Origin: CAYJAZ01 sp964371865
GTDB lineage: Bacteria; Desulfobacterota; Desulfovibrionia; Desulfovibrionales; Desulfovibrionaceae
Length of the DNA: 64,000 bases
Assembly: GCA_964371865.1 (NCBI GenBank)
Contig: CAYJOR010000006.1
Location: 1 to 64,000, forward strand
Direction of reading: 5' to 3'
The translations under genes were made by a program, and so were the position numbers. The notes below the pieces were generated by a model. The model had not been told where the DNA came from, searched no databases, and was given only the letters and a program-made list of their open reading frames with translations. Below are positions 1 through 7,977 of the stretch, one piece after another. Position 1 is the first letter of the stretch. Every line of letters starts with the position of its first letter.

Positions 1-27
1 ACTTTATTTGCCCAGAGAAAAATGCGG

Positions 28-86
28 TTGCCCCTGTCTTTGGTTAAGAGCCAAATAGGTTTGCCCCTGTCTTTGGTTAAGAGCCA
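28..86. repeat. Two direct copies of a 26-bp repeat
   Basis: The 26-base unit beginning ttgcccctgtctttggttaa occurs at 28-53 and again, identical, at 61-86, giving a 33-bp period. A partial match (tttgccc) at 8-14 hints that the array continues leftwards outside the window. It lies downstream of the initiator tRNA terminator. No coding role is visible; purpose unknown. Confidence 0.7.
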
Positions 87-87
87 C

Positions 88-116
88 AAAAAAAGGCTAC
101 GACTTTCATCGTAACC
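88..116 (-). terminator. Rho-independent terminator of the tRNA gene
   Basis: On the minus strand an 8-bp stem (GGTTACGA pairing with TCGTAGCC, one G-U pair) with a 6-base loop is followed by a run of seven T. It starts 13 bases after the tRNA 3' end, as expected for a monocistronic tRNA transcript. Confidence 0.85.
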
Positions 117-129
117 TATTGATTCTTCT

Positions 130-206
<77 letters not shown>

Positions 207-211
207 AAAAG

Positions 212-240
212 AAAGTAGTAAGAAAATGGTAAAATGTCAA
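212..240 (-). promoter_or_regulatory. Sigma70-type promoter for tRNA-fMet
   Basis: On the minus strand TTGACA (235-240) is followed after exactly 17 bases by TACTTT (212-217), six bases before the mature tRNA 5' end. This is a consensus -35 with a good -10, fitting a strongly expressed tRNA gene. Confidence 0.75.
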
Positions 241-298
241 GCTTTATTTTTAAAAAATAATTTTTTTTTAAAATAAAAACTAATTATATAATTTAAAA

Positions 299-778
299 TT
301 ATACTTTCTTAGGTAATAGAGCTAAAATATCCTCAGGAGAGTTTTTATATTTTTCTATGGTCTTTGCGGCGAAAACTCCGATTTCTGATGTTAAGTTGGA
401 ACAGTAGATTTTCATTTCTTTTCGATCTTCTTTCTTGAAATCTTTTGTTAAAGTTTTACAACATGTAGTTTGATGCAATCCCATAAAATGTTTATGTAAC
501 TCAAAGGCTAAAACTCTACCTACTTTGACTTTACCATTTGATACAGCCATATTTCCAAAAGTACGCCCTATCATGGCAGTAGCACCTGTGAGAGCTCCAC
601 ATACACATCCACTTCCACCTATGCCTCCGCCAAAAGGGGAGAAGATTCTTACTTCTGCATCAGTATAGGGGACTCCAAAATACTCTAATAATCCTTTATA
701 GATTGCTTCACTACAGCAATATCCGTCTTTAGAGGTAAAATAAGTTGTAATTAATGTTGAAAGTTCTTCGTGATTCAT
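299..778 (-). CDS. C-GCAxxG-C-C family redox-type protein
   Basis: A 159-residue protein of the C_GCAxxG_C_C family, small proteins thought to be redox active because of their conserved cysteines; no reaction is established. Visible signature: Cys-Cys near residue 20 (GYCCSEA), then GGIGGSGCVCGALTGA around residues 50-66, then a Cys-Cys pair (TTCCKTL) and a later single Cys (IYCSNL). No signal peptide or membrane segment, so cytoplasmic. It is monocistronic by position, next to the initiator tRNA, and about 1 kb from mop on the opposite strand. A second member of the family lies in the mop cluster itself (7482-7952), which suggests related roles. Confidence 0.8.
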   Translation of the reverse strand: MNHEELSTLITTYFTSKDGYCCSEAIYKGLLEYFGVPYTDAEVRIFSPFGGGIGGSGCVCGALTGATAMIGRTFGNMAVSNGKVKVGRVLAFELHKHFMGLHQTTCCKTLTKDFKKEDRKEMKIYCSNLTSEIGVFAAKTIEKYKNSPEDILALLPKKV

Positions 779-891
779 GATACGTCCTAGCTCATTTATT
801 TAGATTAATAATTTATACTGTTATATAATATAGTGTCCGCAAAGTACCTTAATAGTATACGCCTAATTGATAATTGATGAAAGTTATTTTT

Positions 892-1410
892 TTAATACTT
901 TTCTTTGTGTACTTTAGAAAAATCTATAAATTCATCAGTATAAGTATCTTTAGATTCATTTTTGTGTCCAATAGCAAGTGCGCATAAAACGCTCATATGT
1001 TCAGGATAGCCAAAATAAGCACGCAGAATTTGATCACTGTCTTCGCCTGAGGGGCTTTGTCGCTTATTAAGTTGAATCCAAGTAGAGCCTAAACCAAGTT
1101 CTTCAATCTGCAATTGCATATACGAAGTAGCTATACTAGCATCTTCAAGCCAAGTTTTTGATGCTTGAGTATCTCCTAATACAACTATAGCTAAAGTAGC
1201 TGTTTTAAAAGGTGATGCGCCATGAGCTTTTATATTTGCTAAAGATTCAATACTTTCTTTATTTTCTATACAGATAAATTCAATATGTCTTATACCCATT
1301 CCTGTTGGCGCAAGTAAACCTGCTTTTAGAATAAGATCTCTAGATTCATCAGATACTTTAGTTTCAGTGAACTTTCTTATAGAACGCCTTTTTTTTAGCA
1401 AATCCAACAT
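892..1410 (-). CDS. Nitroreductase family protein
   Basis: A 172-residue member of the FMN-dependent nitroreductase fold family, which reduces nitro compounds, quinones or flavins with NAD(P)H. The N terminus LLKKRRSIRKFT is the classic FMN-phosphate-binding start, followed by ILKAGLLAPTG; the C-terminal part (GYPEHMSVLCALAIGHK) fits the last strand of the fold. At 172 residues it is on the short side, like ferredoxin-associated or single-domain clostridial members. ATG at 1410 is preceded by a strong AGGAGG. It is divergent from mop, sharing the 352-bp region between them. Substrate cannot be told from sequence. Confidence 0.85.
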   Translation of the reverse strand: MLDLLKKRRSIRKFTETKVSDESRDLILKAGLLAPTGMGIRHIEFICIENKESIESLANIKAHGASPFKTATLAIVVLGDTQASKTWLEDASIATSYMQLQIEELGLGSTWIQLNKRQSPSGEDSDQILRAYFGYPEHMSVLCALAIGHKNESKDTYTDEFIDFSKVHKEKY

Positions 1411-1606
1411 ATAAACCTCCTATTTAATTACATTGATTGATTGAATTTATTATATATATTCTTCTAAAGAATTACAAGAAGAAATTTTAGAAAAAATCAA
1501 ATATGCAAAGGTATTTTTTATTATTTTAATAATCTATCAATTAGTTATATAATTGAAACAAGTATTAGAATTTCAAAAAGAATTTAAAAAAAAATGTTAA
1601 TTATGC

Positions 1607-1635
1607 TTGCAAAAACATATTTAATCGTATATGTT
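1607..1635 (+). promoter_or_regulatory. Candidate mop promoter with overlapping dyad
   Basis: TTGCAA (1607-1612), 17-base spacer, TATGTT (1630-1635). A 7-bp dyad, AACATAT at 1614-1620 and ATATGTT at 1629-1635, covers the spacer and -10, so it may be a repressor or activator site. Molybdate or tungstate regulators of the ModE/TunR type are possible in principle, but I cannot match a published site. Confidence 0.5.
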
Positions 1636-1650
1636 ACAACCATTCATGAT

Positions 1651-1689
1651 AACTTTGTTTTTTTACTAAAAGTAAAGCAAAGTTTTTTT
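1651..1689 (+). terminator. Terminator-like hairpin in the mop leader (possible attenuator)
   Basis: AACTTTG (1651-1657) pairs with CAAAGTT (1678-1684), an inner stem TTTACT/AGTAAA stacks inside, and the 3' arm runs into seven T (1683-1689). It begins about 10 bases after the predicted start of mop transcription and lies about 75 bases before the start codon. Because the gene to its left is divergent, the hairpin cannot end an upstream plus-strand gene; it lies in the mop leader. Confidence 0.5.
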
Positions 1690-1762
1690 ACGGCTGTCTT
1701 TCTAATATATTCATGTTAGGAAGAATACATTTATAAAAACTGGTCTTGAAGGAGTATTCTGA

Positions 1763-4483
1763 ATGATTCAAAAAGTTTTTTTTGTAAACGGCGTTGAACG
1801 CAATGTTATTGTAGACAGTAATACAGTATTATCAACAGTATTACGTGAACAACTTGGTCTTACAGGAACAAAAGTTGGTTGTGGTGAAGGACAGTGTGGT
1901 GCTTGCTCAGTTATTGTGGACGGTAAAGTTGTTCGTTCATGCGTAATGAAAATGAGCAGACTTGCTGATAATGCGCAAGTGACTACAATTGAAGGCGTTG
2001 GTTGCCCAAGCTGTTTACATCCTGTTCAAAAAGCATGGATTAAATTCGGTGGCGCACAATGTGGTTTCTGTTCACCAGGATTTATTGTTTCAGCAAAAGC
2101 ATTGCTTGATGTAAACCTAAATCCAACACGTGAAGAAGTTCGTGAATGGTTCCAAAAACATCGTAACGTATGTCGTTGTACAGGTTATATTCCTTTGATT
2201 GATGCAGTTATGGCAGCAGCAGCAGTAATGCGCGGCGATGCTCCTGAATCTTCATTAGAATTTGAAATGCCTGCTGATAAACGTATTTGGGGTTCAAACT
2301 ACCCACGTCCAACCGCAGTTGGTAAAGTAACAGGTACTTTAGATTACGGCGCAGATATCGGTATTAAACTTCCTTCAAATGCTCTACACGTAGCAATGGT
2401 ACAAGCAACTGTATCACACGCAAACATCAAAGGTATTGATACTTCAGAAGCTGAAAAAATGCCTGGTGTTGCAAAAGTTGTTACACATAAAGATATTCAA
2501 GGTAAAAACCGCATCACAGGTCTTATTACCTTCCCAACAAACCTTGGCGATGGTTGGGATAGACCAATCCTTTGTGATGAAAAAGTATTCCAATATGGTG
2601 ACTGTATTGCTTTAGTTTGTGCGGATACTTACGAACAAGCACAAGCAGCAGCTGAAAAAGTTAAAGTTGACCTCGAAGTTCTTCCTGCATATATGAGCTT
2701 GTTTGAAGCAAAAGCTCCTGATGCAATTGAAATTCACCCAGGTACACCAAATACATACTTCTATCAAAAACTTGCAAAAGGTGAAGATACAGCTCCTATC
2801 TTTGATACAGCTGATTATGTTGTGGAAGAAAGCGTGCTTTCAAGCCGTCAACCGCACTTAACTATTGAGCCTGATACAGCTTTTGCTTACTATGGCGACA
2901 ATGAAAAACTTTATATTCACTCAAAATCAATCGGTGTTCACTTACACTTATTGATGATTGCTCCAGGTCTTGGTATTGATCCTGAAAAAGCAGTTGTTAT
3001 TGCTAACCCAATGGGTGGTACATTCGGTTATAAATTCTCACCAACATCAGAAGCTTTAGTTGGTGCTGCAACAATGGCGACAGGTCGTCCTTGTTTCTTG
3101 AAATATAGCTACCGCCAACATCAACAATACACAGGTAAGCGTTCTCCTTGGTACATCACCACAAAATTTGCGGCTGATAAAGAAGGTAAACTCCTTGCTA
3201 TGGATACCGATTATGATGTAGATCACGGTCCATACTCAGAATTTGGTGACTTACTTACACTTCGCGGTGTTCAGTTCATCGGTGGCGGTTATGACATTCC
3301 TAACATGAGCGGTGAAGGTCGTACAGTATGTACTAACCACGCTTGGGGCTCAGCATTCCGCGGATATGGCTCACCACAATCATTCTTGTCATCAGAACTC
3401 CTTATGGATAGATTGGCAGAAAAAATGGGAATGGATCCATTAGAATTACGTTATAAAAACGTATATCGTCTAGGTGCTACAAACAACAGCGGCCAAGTAC
3501 CTGATTCATACTCACTTCCTGCAATGATTGACGATCTTCGTCCTAAATACAAAGCAGCACTTGAAAAAGCAAAAGCTGAATCTACCGAAACACATAAAAA
3601 AGGTGTTGGTATAGCAGTTGGTGCATACGGTTGTGGTCTTGATGGCCCTGACTCAGCTAATGCAAGTATTGATATGAATCCTGATGGAACAATCACAGTT
3701 CGTACAGCATGGCAAGATCACGGTCAAGGTGCTGATATCGGTGCAATCGGTACAGCTCACGAAGCTTTATTCCCAATGGGAATCACACCTGATAAACTCC
3801 GCTTTACATGGCCTAACACAGAAAAATGTCTTGTAGCAGGTCCTTCAGGCGGTTCACGTTCACAGGTTGTTATCGGTCAAGCTATCCGCGTTGCTTGTGA
3901 AGCTCTTTTAGAAGCTGCTAAAAAAGCTGACGGAACTTACATGGATTATGCTGAAATGCAAGCAGCAGGAAAACCAACATCATATGATGGAACATACACA
4001 ATTCCTGGTGTAGACTGTGATGCAAACGGTCAAGGTAAACCATTCATGGTTTATATGTACGGCGTATTTATGTCAGAAGTAACTGTAGAACTTGCTACCG
4101 GTAAAGTTTCAGTTGATAAAGTAACCTTGCAAGCTGATATCGGTAAAATCAACAACAAACTAGCTGTTGATGGTCAATTATATGGTGGTATTGCACAAGG
4201 TATCGGTCTAGCTCTTAGCGAAGACTTTGAAGATATCCAAAAGCATGCAAGCATGATTGGTGCTGGTATCCCTTACATAAAAGATATTCCTGACAATATC
4301 GAAATCAACTACTTTGAAGAACCAAGAGAATTTGGTCCATTCGGTGCAGCTGGTGTTGGTGAATTACCACTCACATCTGGTCACGCAGCTATCTTGAACG
4401 CTATCAACAATGCTTGTGGCGCAAAAGTAACTCGTGTTCCTGCTCGTCCTGAACTCGTTCTTGAAGCTCTAAAAAATAAATAG
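1763..4483 (+). CDS. mop: Molybdenum aldehyde oxidoreductase Mop (xanthine oxidase family)
   Basis: Oxidises aldehydes to carboxylic acids with water as oxygen source, using a molybdopterin cytosine dinucleotide cofactor and two [2Fe-2S] clusters; cytoplasmic. The 906 residues compare with 907 in D. gigas Mop. Cluster II cysteines are 40, 45, 48 and 60 and cluster I cysteines 100, 103, 137 and 139, the D. gigas numbers. The catalytic glutamate of GVGELPL is residue 867, equivalent to Glu869. Ferredoxin-like domain 1-76, helical Fe-S domain 84-155, Mo-binding domains from about 190. No FAD domain, as in Mop. Start has a good GAAGGAG site. It heads a run of ten co-oriented genes. Its codon use looks more regular and G+C richer than the genes after it, suggesting high expression. 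Confidence 0.97.
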   Translation: MIQKVFFVNGVERNVIVDSNTVLSTVLREQLGLTGTKVGCGEGQCGACSVIVDGKVVRSCVMKMSRLADNAQVTTIEGVGCPSCLHPVQKAWIKFGGAQCGFCSPGFIVSAKALLDVNLNPTREEVREWFQKHRNVCRCTGYIPLIDAVMAAAAVMRGDAPESSLEFEMPADKRIWGSNYPRPTAVGKVTGTLDYGADIGIKLPSNALHVAMVQATVSHANIKGIDTSEAEKMPGVAKVVTHKDIQGKNRITGLITFPTNLGDGWDRPILCDEKVFQYGDCIALVCADTYEQAQAAAEKVKVDLEVLPAYMSLFEAKAPDAIEIHPGTPNTYFYQKLAKGEDTAPIFDTADYVVEESVLSSRQPHLTIEPDTAFAYYGDNEKLYIHSKSIGVHLHLLMIAPGLGIDPEKAVVIANPMGGTFGYKFSPTSEALVGAATMATGRPCFLKYSYRQHQQYTGKRSPWYITTKFAADKEGKLLAMDTDYDVDHGPYSEFGDLLTLRGVQFIGGGYDIPNMSGEGRTVCTNHAWGSAFRGYGSPQSFLSSELLMDRLAEKMGMDPLELRYKNVYRLGATNNSGQVPDSYSLPAMIDDLRPKYKAALEKAKAESTETHKKGVGIAVGAYGCGLDGPDSANASIDMNPDGTITVRTAWQDHGQGADIGAIGTAHEALFPMGITPDKLRFTWPNTEKCLVAGPSGGSRSQVVIGQAIRVACEALLEAAKKADGTYMDYAEMQAAGKPTSYDGTYTIPGVDCDANGQGKPFMVYMYGVFMSEVTVELATGKVSVDKVTLQADIGKINNKLAVDGQLYGGIAQGIGLALSEDFEDIQKHASMIGAGIPYIKDIPDNIEINYFEEPREFGPFGAAGVGELPLTSGHAAILNAINNACGAKVTRVPARPELVLEALKNK

Positions 4484-4495
4484 TTAGAAATGTAC

Positions 4496-4547
4496 TTGTG
4501 GGAGGGAAAACCACACTTTTATAAAAGTGAGGTTTTCCCTCCCACAA
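4496..4547. repeat. Long palindromic element A (mop terminator or dispersed hairpin repeat)
   Basis: TTGTGGGAGGGAAAACC (4496-4512) pairs perfectly with the arm at 4531-4547, and inside it CACTTTTA/TAAAAGTG (4514-4529) is a second perfect palindrome. A C-rich tail (aaccccctcccttt) follows. The same architecture and tail occur at 35684-35736 after the potassium channel gene. It is well placed to stop or stabilise the mop transcript, but it lacks a U-run. Confidence 0.75.
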
Positions 4548-4730
4548 ACCCCCTCCCTTTCCTTACAAAATTTTTAACATCACCGCGCAAAGCTTTATTA
4601 TAACTTTAAAGTAATGGGTGGCGGTGAGTGGTACGTGCTTCAAACAAATAACATAGCAATTGATATCGTTTTATATTTTGAAATATTTATTTTGACGTTA
4701 AAGGAAATAATTTTTTTGTGAATACACTTT

Positions 4731-4799
4731 CCTTTTTTCCGACGAAGGAGGAAAAAAGAAAAGGGGTTTGCAAAGGGAATCATTCCCTTTGCCCGTCGG
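4731..4799. repeat. Multi-hairpin palindromic element C
   Basis: Nested inverted repeats: CTTTTTTCC (4732-4740) with GGAAAAAAG (4750-4758); CCGACG (4739-4744) with CGTCGG (4794-4799); and CAAAGGGA/TCCCTTTG (4771-4791) around a 5-base loop. The design resembles intergenic hairpin repeats seen in Desulfovibrio genomes, from memory. It overlaps a possible GTG start at 4718 for the next gene, so I treat that extension as non-coding. Confidence 0.6.
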
Positions 4800-4834
4800 A
4801 GACAAAAAAAGAAAAAAAGAATTTTGGAAAATCT

Positions 4835-7216
4835 ATGGAACAAGAACTTTTAAGAAGATTTGAGGGGATGTGCGTGCAGGAGGAGGCTCCAGCTTGCCAG
4901 AGTATGTGCCCTTTGCACGTGGACGCAAGAACTTTTATCCGCTTCATGAAAGAGGGCAAAAAGGATAAGGCACGTCAAATTCTTGATAAGTCAATGCCGC
5001 TTTCCTCTCTTACAGGTTTTTTGTGTGATGGAGATTGTATTTCAGCTTGTAGAAGAGCGGAGATTGATAAGGGTGTAAATGTTCCAATTTTAGAACGAGC
5101 GTGTGTGCTTAATACTAAGGCATCGAAAGCAATGTCTTTTCCTTCAACAGGGAAGAGCTTTGCAGTGTTGGGCGGTGGGCTTTCAAGTTTTATTTTAGCG
5201 CATGAATTAGGTAAGAAAGGGCATAAAGTTTTTATTTATCATGTGTCTGAGCTAGGAAATGATATCAAGGCTAAAAAAGGAAACACATTACCGGAAAATG
5301 CACTTCCTGATGCGATAAAAGTATTAGAATTCCTAAAAGTACAATTCATTGAAATAAAAGAATATAACAAAGAATTATTTGAATTGTTGCTTGAAGAAAA
5401 TAGAGCTGTATATTTATCATTAGATGATAGCGATGTTTCAAGCTCTACATCAATAAAAGAATATTTTAAGGAACTGCTGACTGTTTCACCTCTTACTTTA
5501 GTAAGTGAAAACAAGAAAATTTTAGTCGGCGGTTCTGAGAACTTATCAAGTTGCATTCAAAGCATAGCTGACGGTAAAAAAGCGGCACTTTCTATAGAAA
5601 GAATAATGCAAGGAGTTGATCCGGCAACAGCAAGGGAAAAAGAAGCTTCTTATGAAACAAAGCTTTATACAAATTTGGAAGGTTATGAAAAGATAGAATC
5701 TGCCACGTTTGAAAACGAAAATACGCCTACACTTGATGAAGCAAATGAAGAGGCAAAACGTTGTATAGACTGCTCTTGTATGGAGTGTGTAAAACAGTGT
5801 TCATACTTAAAAGAGTATAAAAACTATCCTAAAAGGTATCTTAGAGAGGTTTATAATAACCTGGCGGTTGTTCAAGGTTTTCGTCAAGCAAATGGCATGA
5901 TTAATGCTTGTACTCAATGTGGTTTATGTGAAAAGATATGCCCTAAAGGTCTTAATATGGGCAAATATCTAGCAGTCGCAAGGGAAGAGATGGTTGATTC
6001 AAAACGTATGCCACCTTCAGCTCATGAATTTGCACTTGATGATATGGTATTTAGTAATTCAGAGATCATTCAATTTGTCAAAAAAGAAAATAGTAAAGAA
6101 AATCAAAATAATAAATATATTTTCTTTCCGGGTTGTCAGTTGCCTACAATTCTTCCTGAGCAGGTCCAATCTGCCTATACTTATCTTACTGAAAATTTAG
6201 AAGGTGGTGTAGGTTTTCATTTAGCGTGTTGTGGTATGCCAGCGCAATGGGCTGCACAGACGAAATACCTAACTAAAATAACAGAAGAATTTAAATCAAA
6301 ATGGATAGAACTAGATAAACCGACATATATTTTTGCGTGTGCATCATGTTCTGAATTTTTCCATAAACATTGTCCAGAAATAAAACAGGTAAGCCTTTGG
6401 GAAGTTATAAGGGATTGTGCTATTCCTAGTCAAAATGTTTCGTTATCGGAACAAAAATTAGCAATACATGACCCGTGTTCATCTAGAGATTTTCCACAAA
6501 TGCAAGAATCAGTTAGAAGCTTACTGAGATCTATCGGGCAAGATTATGAAGAATTACAATATTCAAAAGAATTAACAAGATGTTGTGGTTACGGTGGTTT
6601 ATCGTCATATGCAAAGCCAAATATTGCGGATACTTTTCTCTATACAAGAGAAAAAGAAAGTGATAATACTTTACTTGTCTATTGTGCAATATGTCGTGAA
6701 AGATATCAAAAAATCAATAAAGATTCTGTTCATATTTTAGAGCTTCTATTTCCTATTTTTAACGTTTCTACTAAAGAAGAAGTTATAAAAAGTATAAAAG
6801 AGGCATCTAAAAAGCAACAACTTTCGCTCATGGAAAGACAAGAGAAAAGATATGACTTTAGAAGTTCCGTTTTAGAAAAATTTTGGGGAGAAACATCAGA
6901 TCCAATGCTTGAAACATCAATAACACTTTATATTTCAGATGACGTCAAAAATATAATAGGTTTAAGACATATATTAACTGAGGATATTATCACTGTAATC
7001 TTGAAAACTAAGGAAGAAAATTCAGCATTTTATAATGCGCAAACAGATCGCTATCTAGCAGCGTATAGACCAAGACTTGTAACGTATTGGGTTGAATATA
7101 AAGAAGAAGTAGATGGTTCATTTACAATTTATAATGCGTATTGTCACAGAATGGTAGTACCTGGGATTACTTCAGAAAATCAACCAACTCAGTTTGAGCA
7201 AGCTTGCTGTAAATAA
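4835..7216 (+). CDS. Flavin-type oxidoreductase / dicluster iron-sulfur / CCG-domain protein (DVU_1558-like)
   Basis: A 793-residue multidomain redox protein; exact reaction unknown. In order: GltD/DPD-type N-terminal Fe-S region (residues ~15-85, CQSMCPLHVDARTF, CDGDCISACRR); an unusually short Rossmann region starting GGGLSSF and ending with the typical KILVGG..SIADGKKAA; a dicluster ferredoxin part (CIDCSCMECVKQC, CTQCGLCEKICPKG); two CCG-type cysteine domains (FFPGC..ACCG; HDPC..RCCGYGG) like those of heterodisulfide reductase subunits; and a C-terminal tail. It could pass electrons between Mop and another carrier. I chose ATG 4835: an in-frame GTG at 4718 would add 39 residues encoded by palindromic element C that resemble no protein domain. 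Confidence 0.75.
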   Translation: MEQELLRRFEGMCVQEEAPACQSMCPLHVDARTFIRFMKEGKKDKARQILDKSMPLSSLTGFLCDGDCISACRRAEIDKGVNVPILERACVLNTKASKAMSFPSTGKSFAVLGGGLSSFILAHELGKKGHKVFIYHVSELGNDIKAKKGNTLPENALPDAIKVLEFLKVQFIEIKEYNKELFELLLEENRAVYLSLDDSDVSSSTSIKEYFKELLTVSPLTLVSENKKILVGGSENLSSCIQSIADGKKAALSIERIMQGVDPATAREKEASYETKLYTNLEGYEKIESATFENENTPTLDEANEEAKRCIDCSCMECVKQCSYLKEYKNYPKRYLREVYNNLAVVQGFRQANGMINACTQCGLCEKICPKGLNMGKYLAVAREEMVDSKRMPPSAHEFALDDMVFSNSEIIQFVKKENSKENQNNKYIFFPGCQLPTILPEQVQSAYTYLTENLEGGVGFHLACCGMPAQWAAQTKYLTKITEEFKSKWIELDKPTYIFACASCSEFFHKHCPEIKQVSLWEVIRDCAIPSQNVSLSEQKLAIHDPCSSRDFPQMQESVRSLLRSIGQDYEELQYSKELTRCCGYGGLSSYAKPNIADTFLYTREKESDNTLLVYCAICRERYQKINKDSVHILELLFPIFNVSTKEEVIKSIKEASKKQQLSLMERQEKRYDFRSSVLEKFWGETSDPMLETSITLYISDDVKNIIGLRHILTEDIITVILKTKEENSAFYNAQTDRYLAAYRPRLVTYWVEYKEEVDGSFTIYNAYCHRMVVPGITSENQPTQFEQACCK

Positions 7217-7233
7217 AGTCAAAAGGAAGAAAA

Positions 7234-7446
7234 ATGCGCGCAGAATTAAAAGAAATAAACGCTGAGGGGTGGATATGTCAAAAATGCCAAATTCCACTAG
7301 AACAACTACCTGTAGATATTGCATATCTTGATAGTAATTTTCAAGTATTACTTCCAAGATGTCCGCAGTGTGGATTCACGTATATTCCTGAAGAATTAGC
7401 GCTTGGGAAAATGCTTGAAGTTGAAAGGATTCTAGAGGATAAATAA
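7234..7446 (+). CDS. Small CxxC/CxxC protein (DVU_1557-type redox protein)
   Basis: A 70-residue protein with two CxxC pairs, CQKC at residues 15-18 and CPQC at 43-46, spaced like a zinc ribbon or rubredoxin-like knuckle. It could bind Zn or Fe; the sequence alone does not decide. It follows the dicluster protein by 17 bases with an AAGGAAG site and is clearly in the same operon. The length and position match a small protein in the homologous D. vulgaris cluster as I recall it. Confidence 0.75.
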   Translation: MRAELKEINAEGWICQKCQIPLEQLPVDIAYLDSNFQVLLPRCPQCGFTYIPEELALGKMLEVERILEDK

Positions 7447-7481
7447 AATTTGCAATTATTGTGTAATACATGAGGGTTGGT

Positions 7482-7952
7482 ATGACAGATACACAGTTTA
7501 TGATTTTAGAATTTGGAAGCAAAGGCTATACTTGTTCACAAATACTTGTAAAAGCAGCTTTAAGAATGATGTACACAGAAAATGACTCTTTGGTTCGCTC
7601 AATGAATGGATTGTCACAAGGTGTTGCAAATACAGGGCAAACTTGCGGAGCTCTTACTGGCGGGCTATGCTTACTTTCTCTATATACAGCAAAAGGCAAT
7701 GACAGCGAATTTCCTGATGAAAATGAAGCTCTTATGTGGGATGAACTGGTTACTTGGTTTTCTGAAGAAATTTGTAACGGTAAACTTAAAACTTGTGACC
7801 AACTTCTTGGCTTAGATAAGACAGACAGTAAAGTAAATAGACTTTCAGGAAATACACATATTTGTGCAGAAATTGTGGGTAAAGTCTGGGAAAAATGTCT
7901 TGAAATTCTTGCTAATTATGAAATAGATCCTACTGAAGAAAGAAATAGCTAA
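7482..7952 (+). CDS. C-GCAxxG-C-C family protein of the mop cluster (DVU_1555-like)
   Basis: A 156-residue protein, second member of the C_GCAxxG_C_C family in this window. Cysteines: YTCSQ near residue 18, NTGQTCGALTGG around residues 48-60, then LKTCDQ and HICAEI and a last Cys in the final helix. Compared with the copy at 299-778 the middle Cys-x-Cys is reduced to a single Cys (TCG rather than CVCG). The ATG at 7482 is preferred to one at 7470 because GAGGG lies just before it. In the operon it sits directly before the radical SAM gene. Reaction unknown; a thiol redox or metal-binding role is inferred. Confidence 0.75.
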   Translation: MTDTQFMILEFGSKGYTCSQILVKAALRMMYTENDSLVRSMNGLSQGVANTGQTCGALTGGLCLLSLYTAKGNDSEFPDENEALMWDELVTWFSEEICNGKLKTCDQLLGLDKTDSKVNRLSGNTHICAEIVGKVWEKCLEILANYEIDPTEERNS

Positions 7953-7977
7953 TTTTTATGCTCAATAAGGTGATATG

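Larger units (their letters stand above)
1411..1762. other. Intergenic region between nitroreductase and mop
   Basis: This AT-rich 352-bp stretch holds the divergent start regions of two genes. On the plus strand I see a promoter with an overlapping dyad (1607-1635), a terminator-like hairpin (1651-1689) and the mop ribosome-binding site GAAGGAG near 1748. I see no open reading frame or structured RNA beyond the hairpin. Confidence 0.6.
4484..4834. other. Intergenic region after mop with palindromic elements
   Basis: This 351-bp gap holds a 52-bp near-perfect palindrome (4496-4547), a C-rich tract (CCCCCTCCC at about 4550-4558), a weak promoter-like pair (TTGATA 4660-4665, TATTTA 4684-4689) and a second, multi-hairpin palindromic element (4731-4799). 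It separates highly expressed mop from its accessory genes and probably lets them be expressed at different levels. Confidence 0.55.

Noticed and set aside
28..86. CRISPR array
   Set aside because: The unit spacing leaves only 7 bases between copies, and no cas genes are near.
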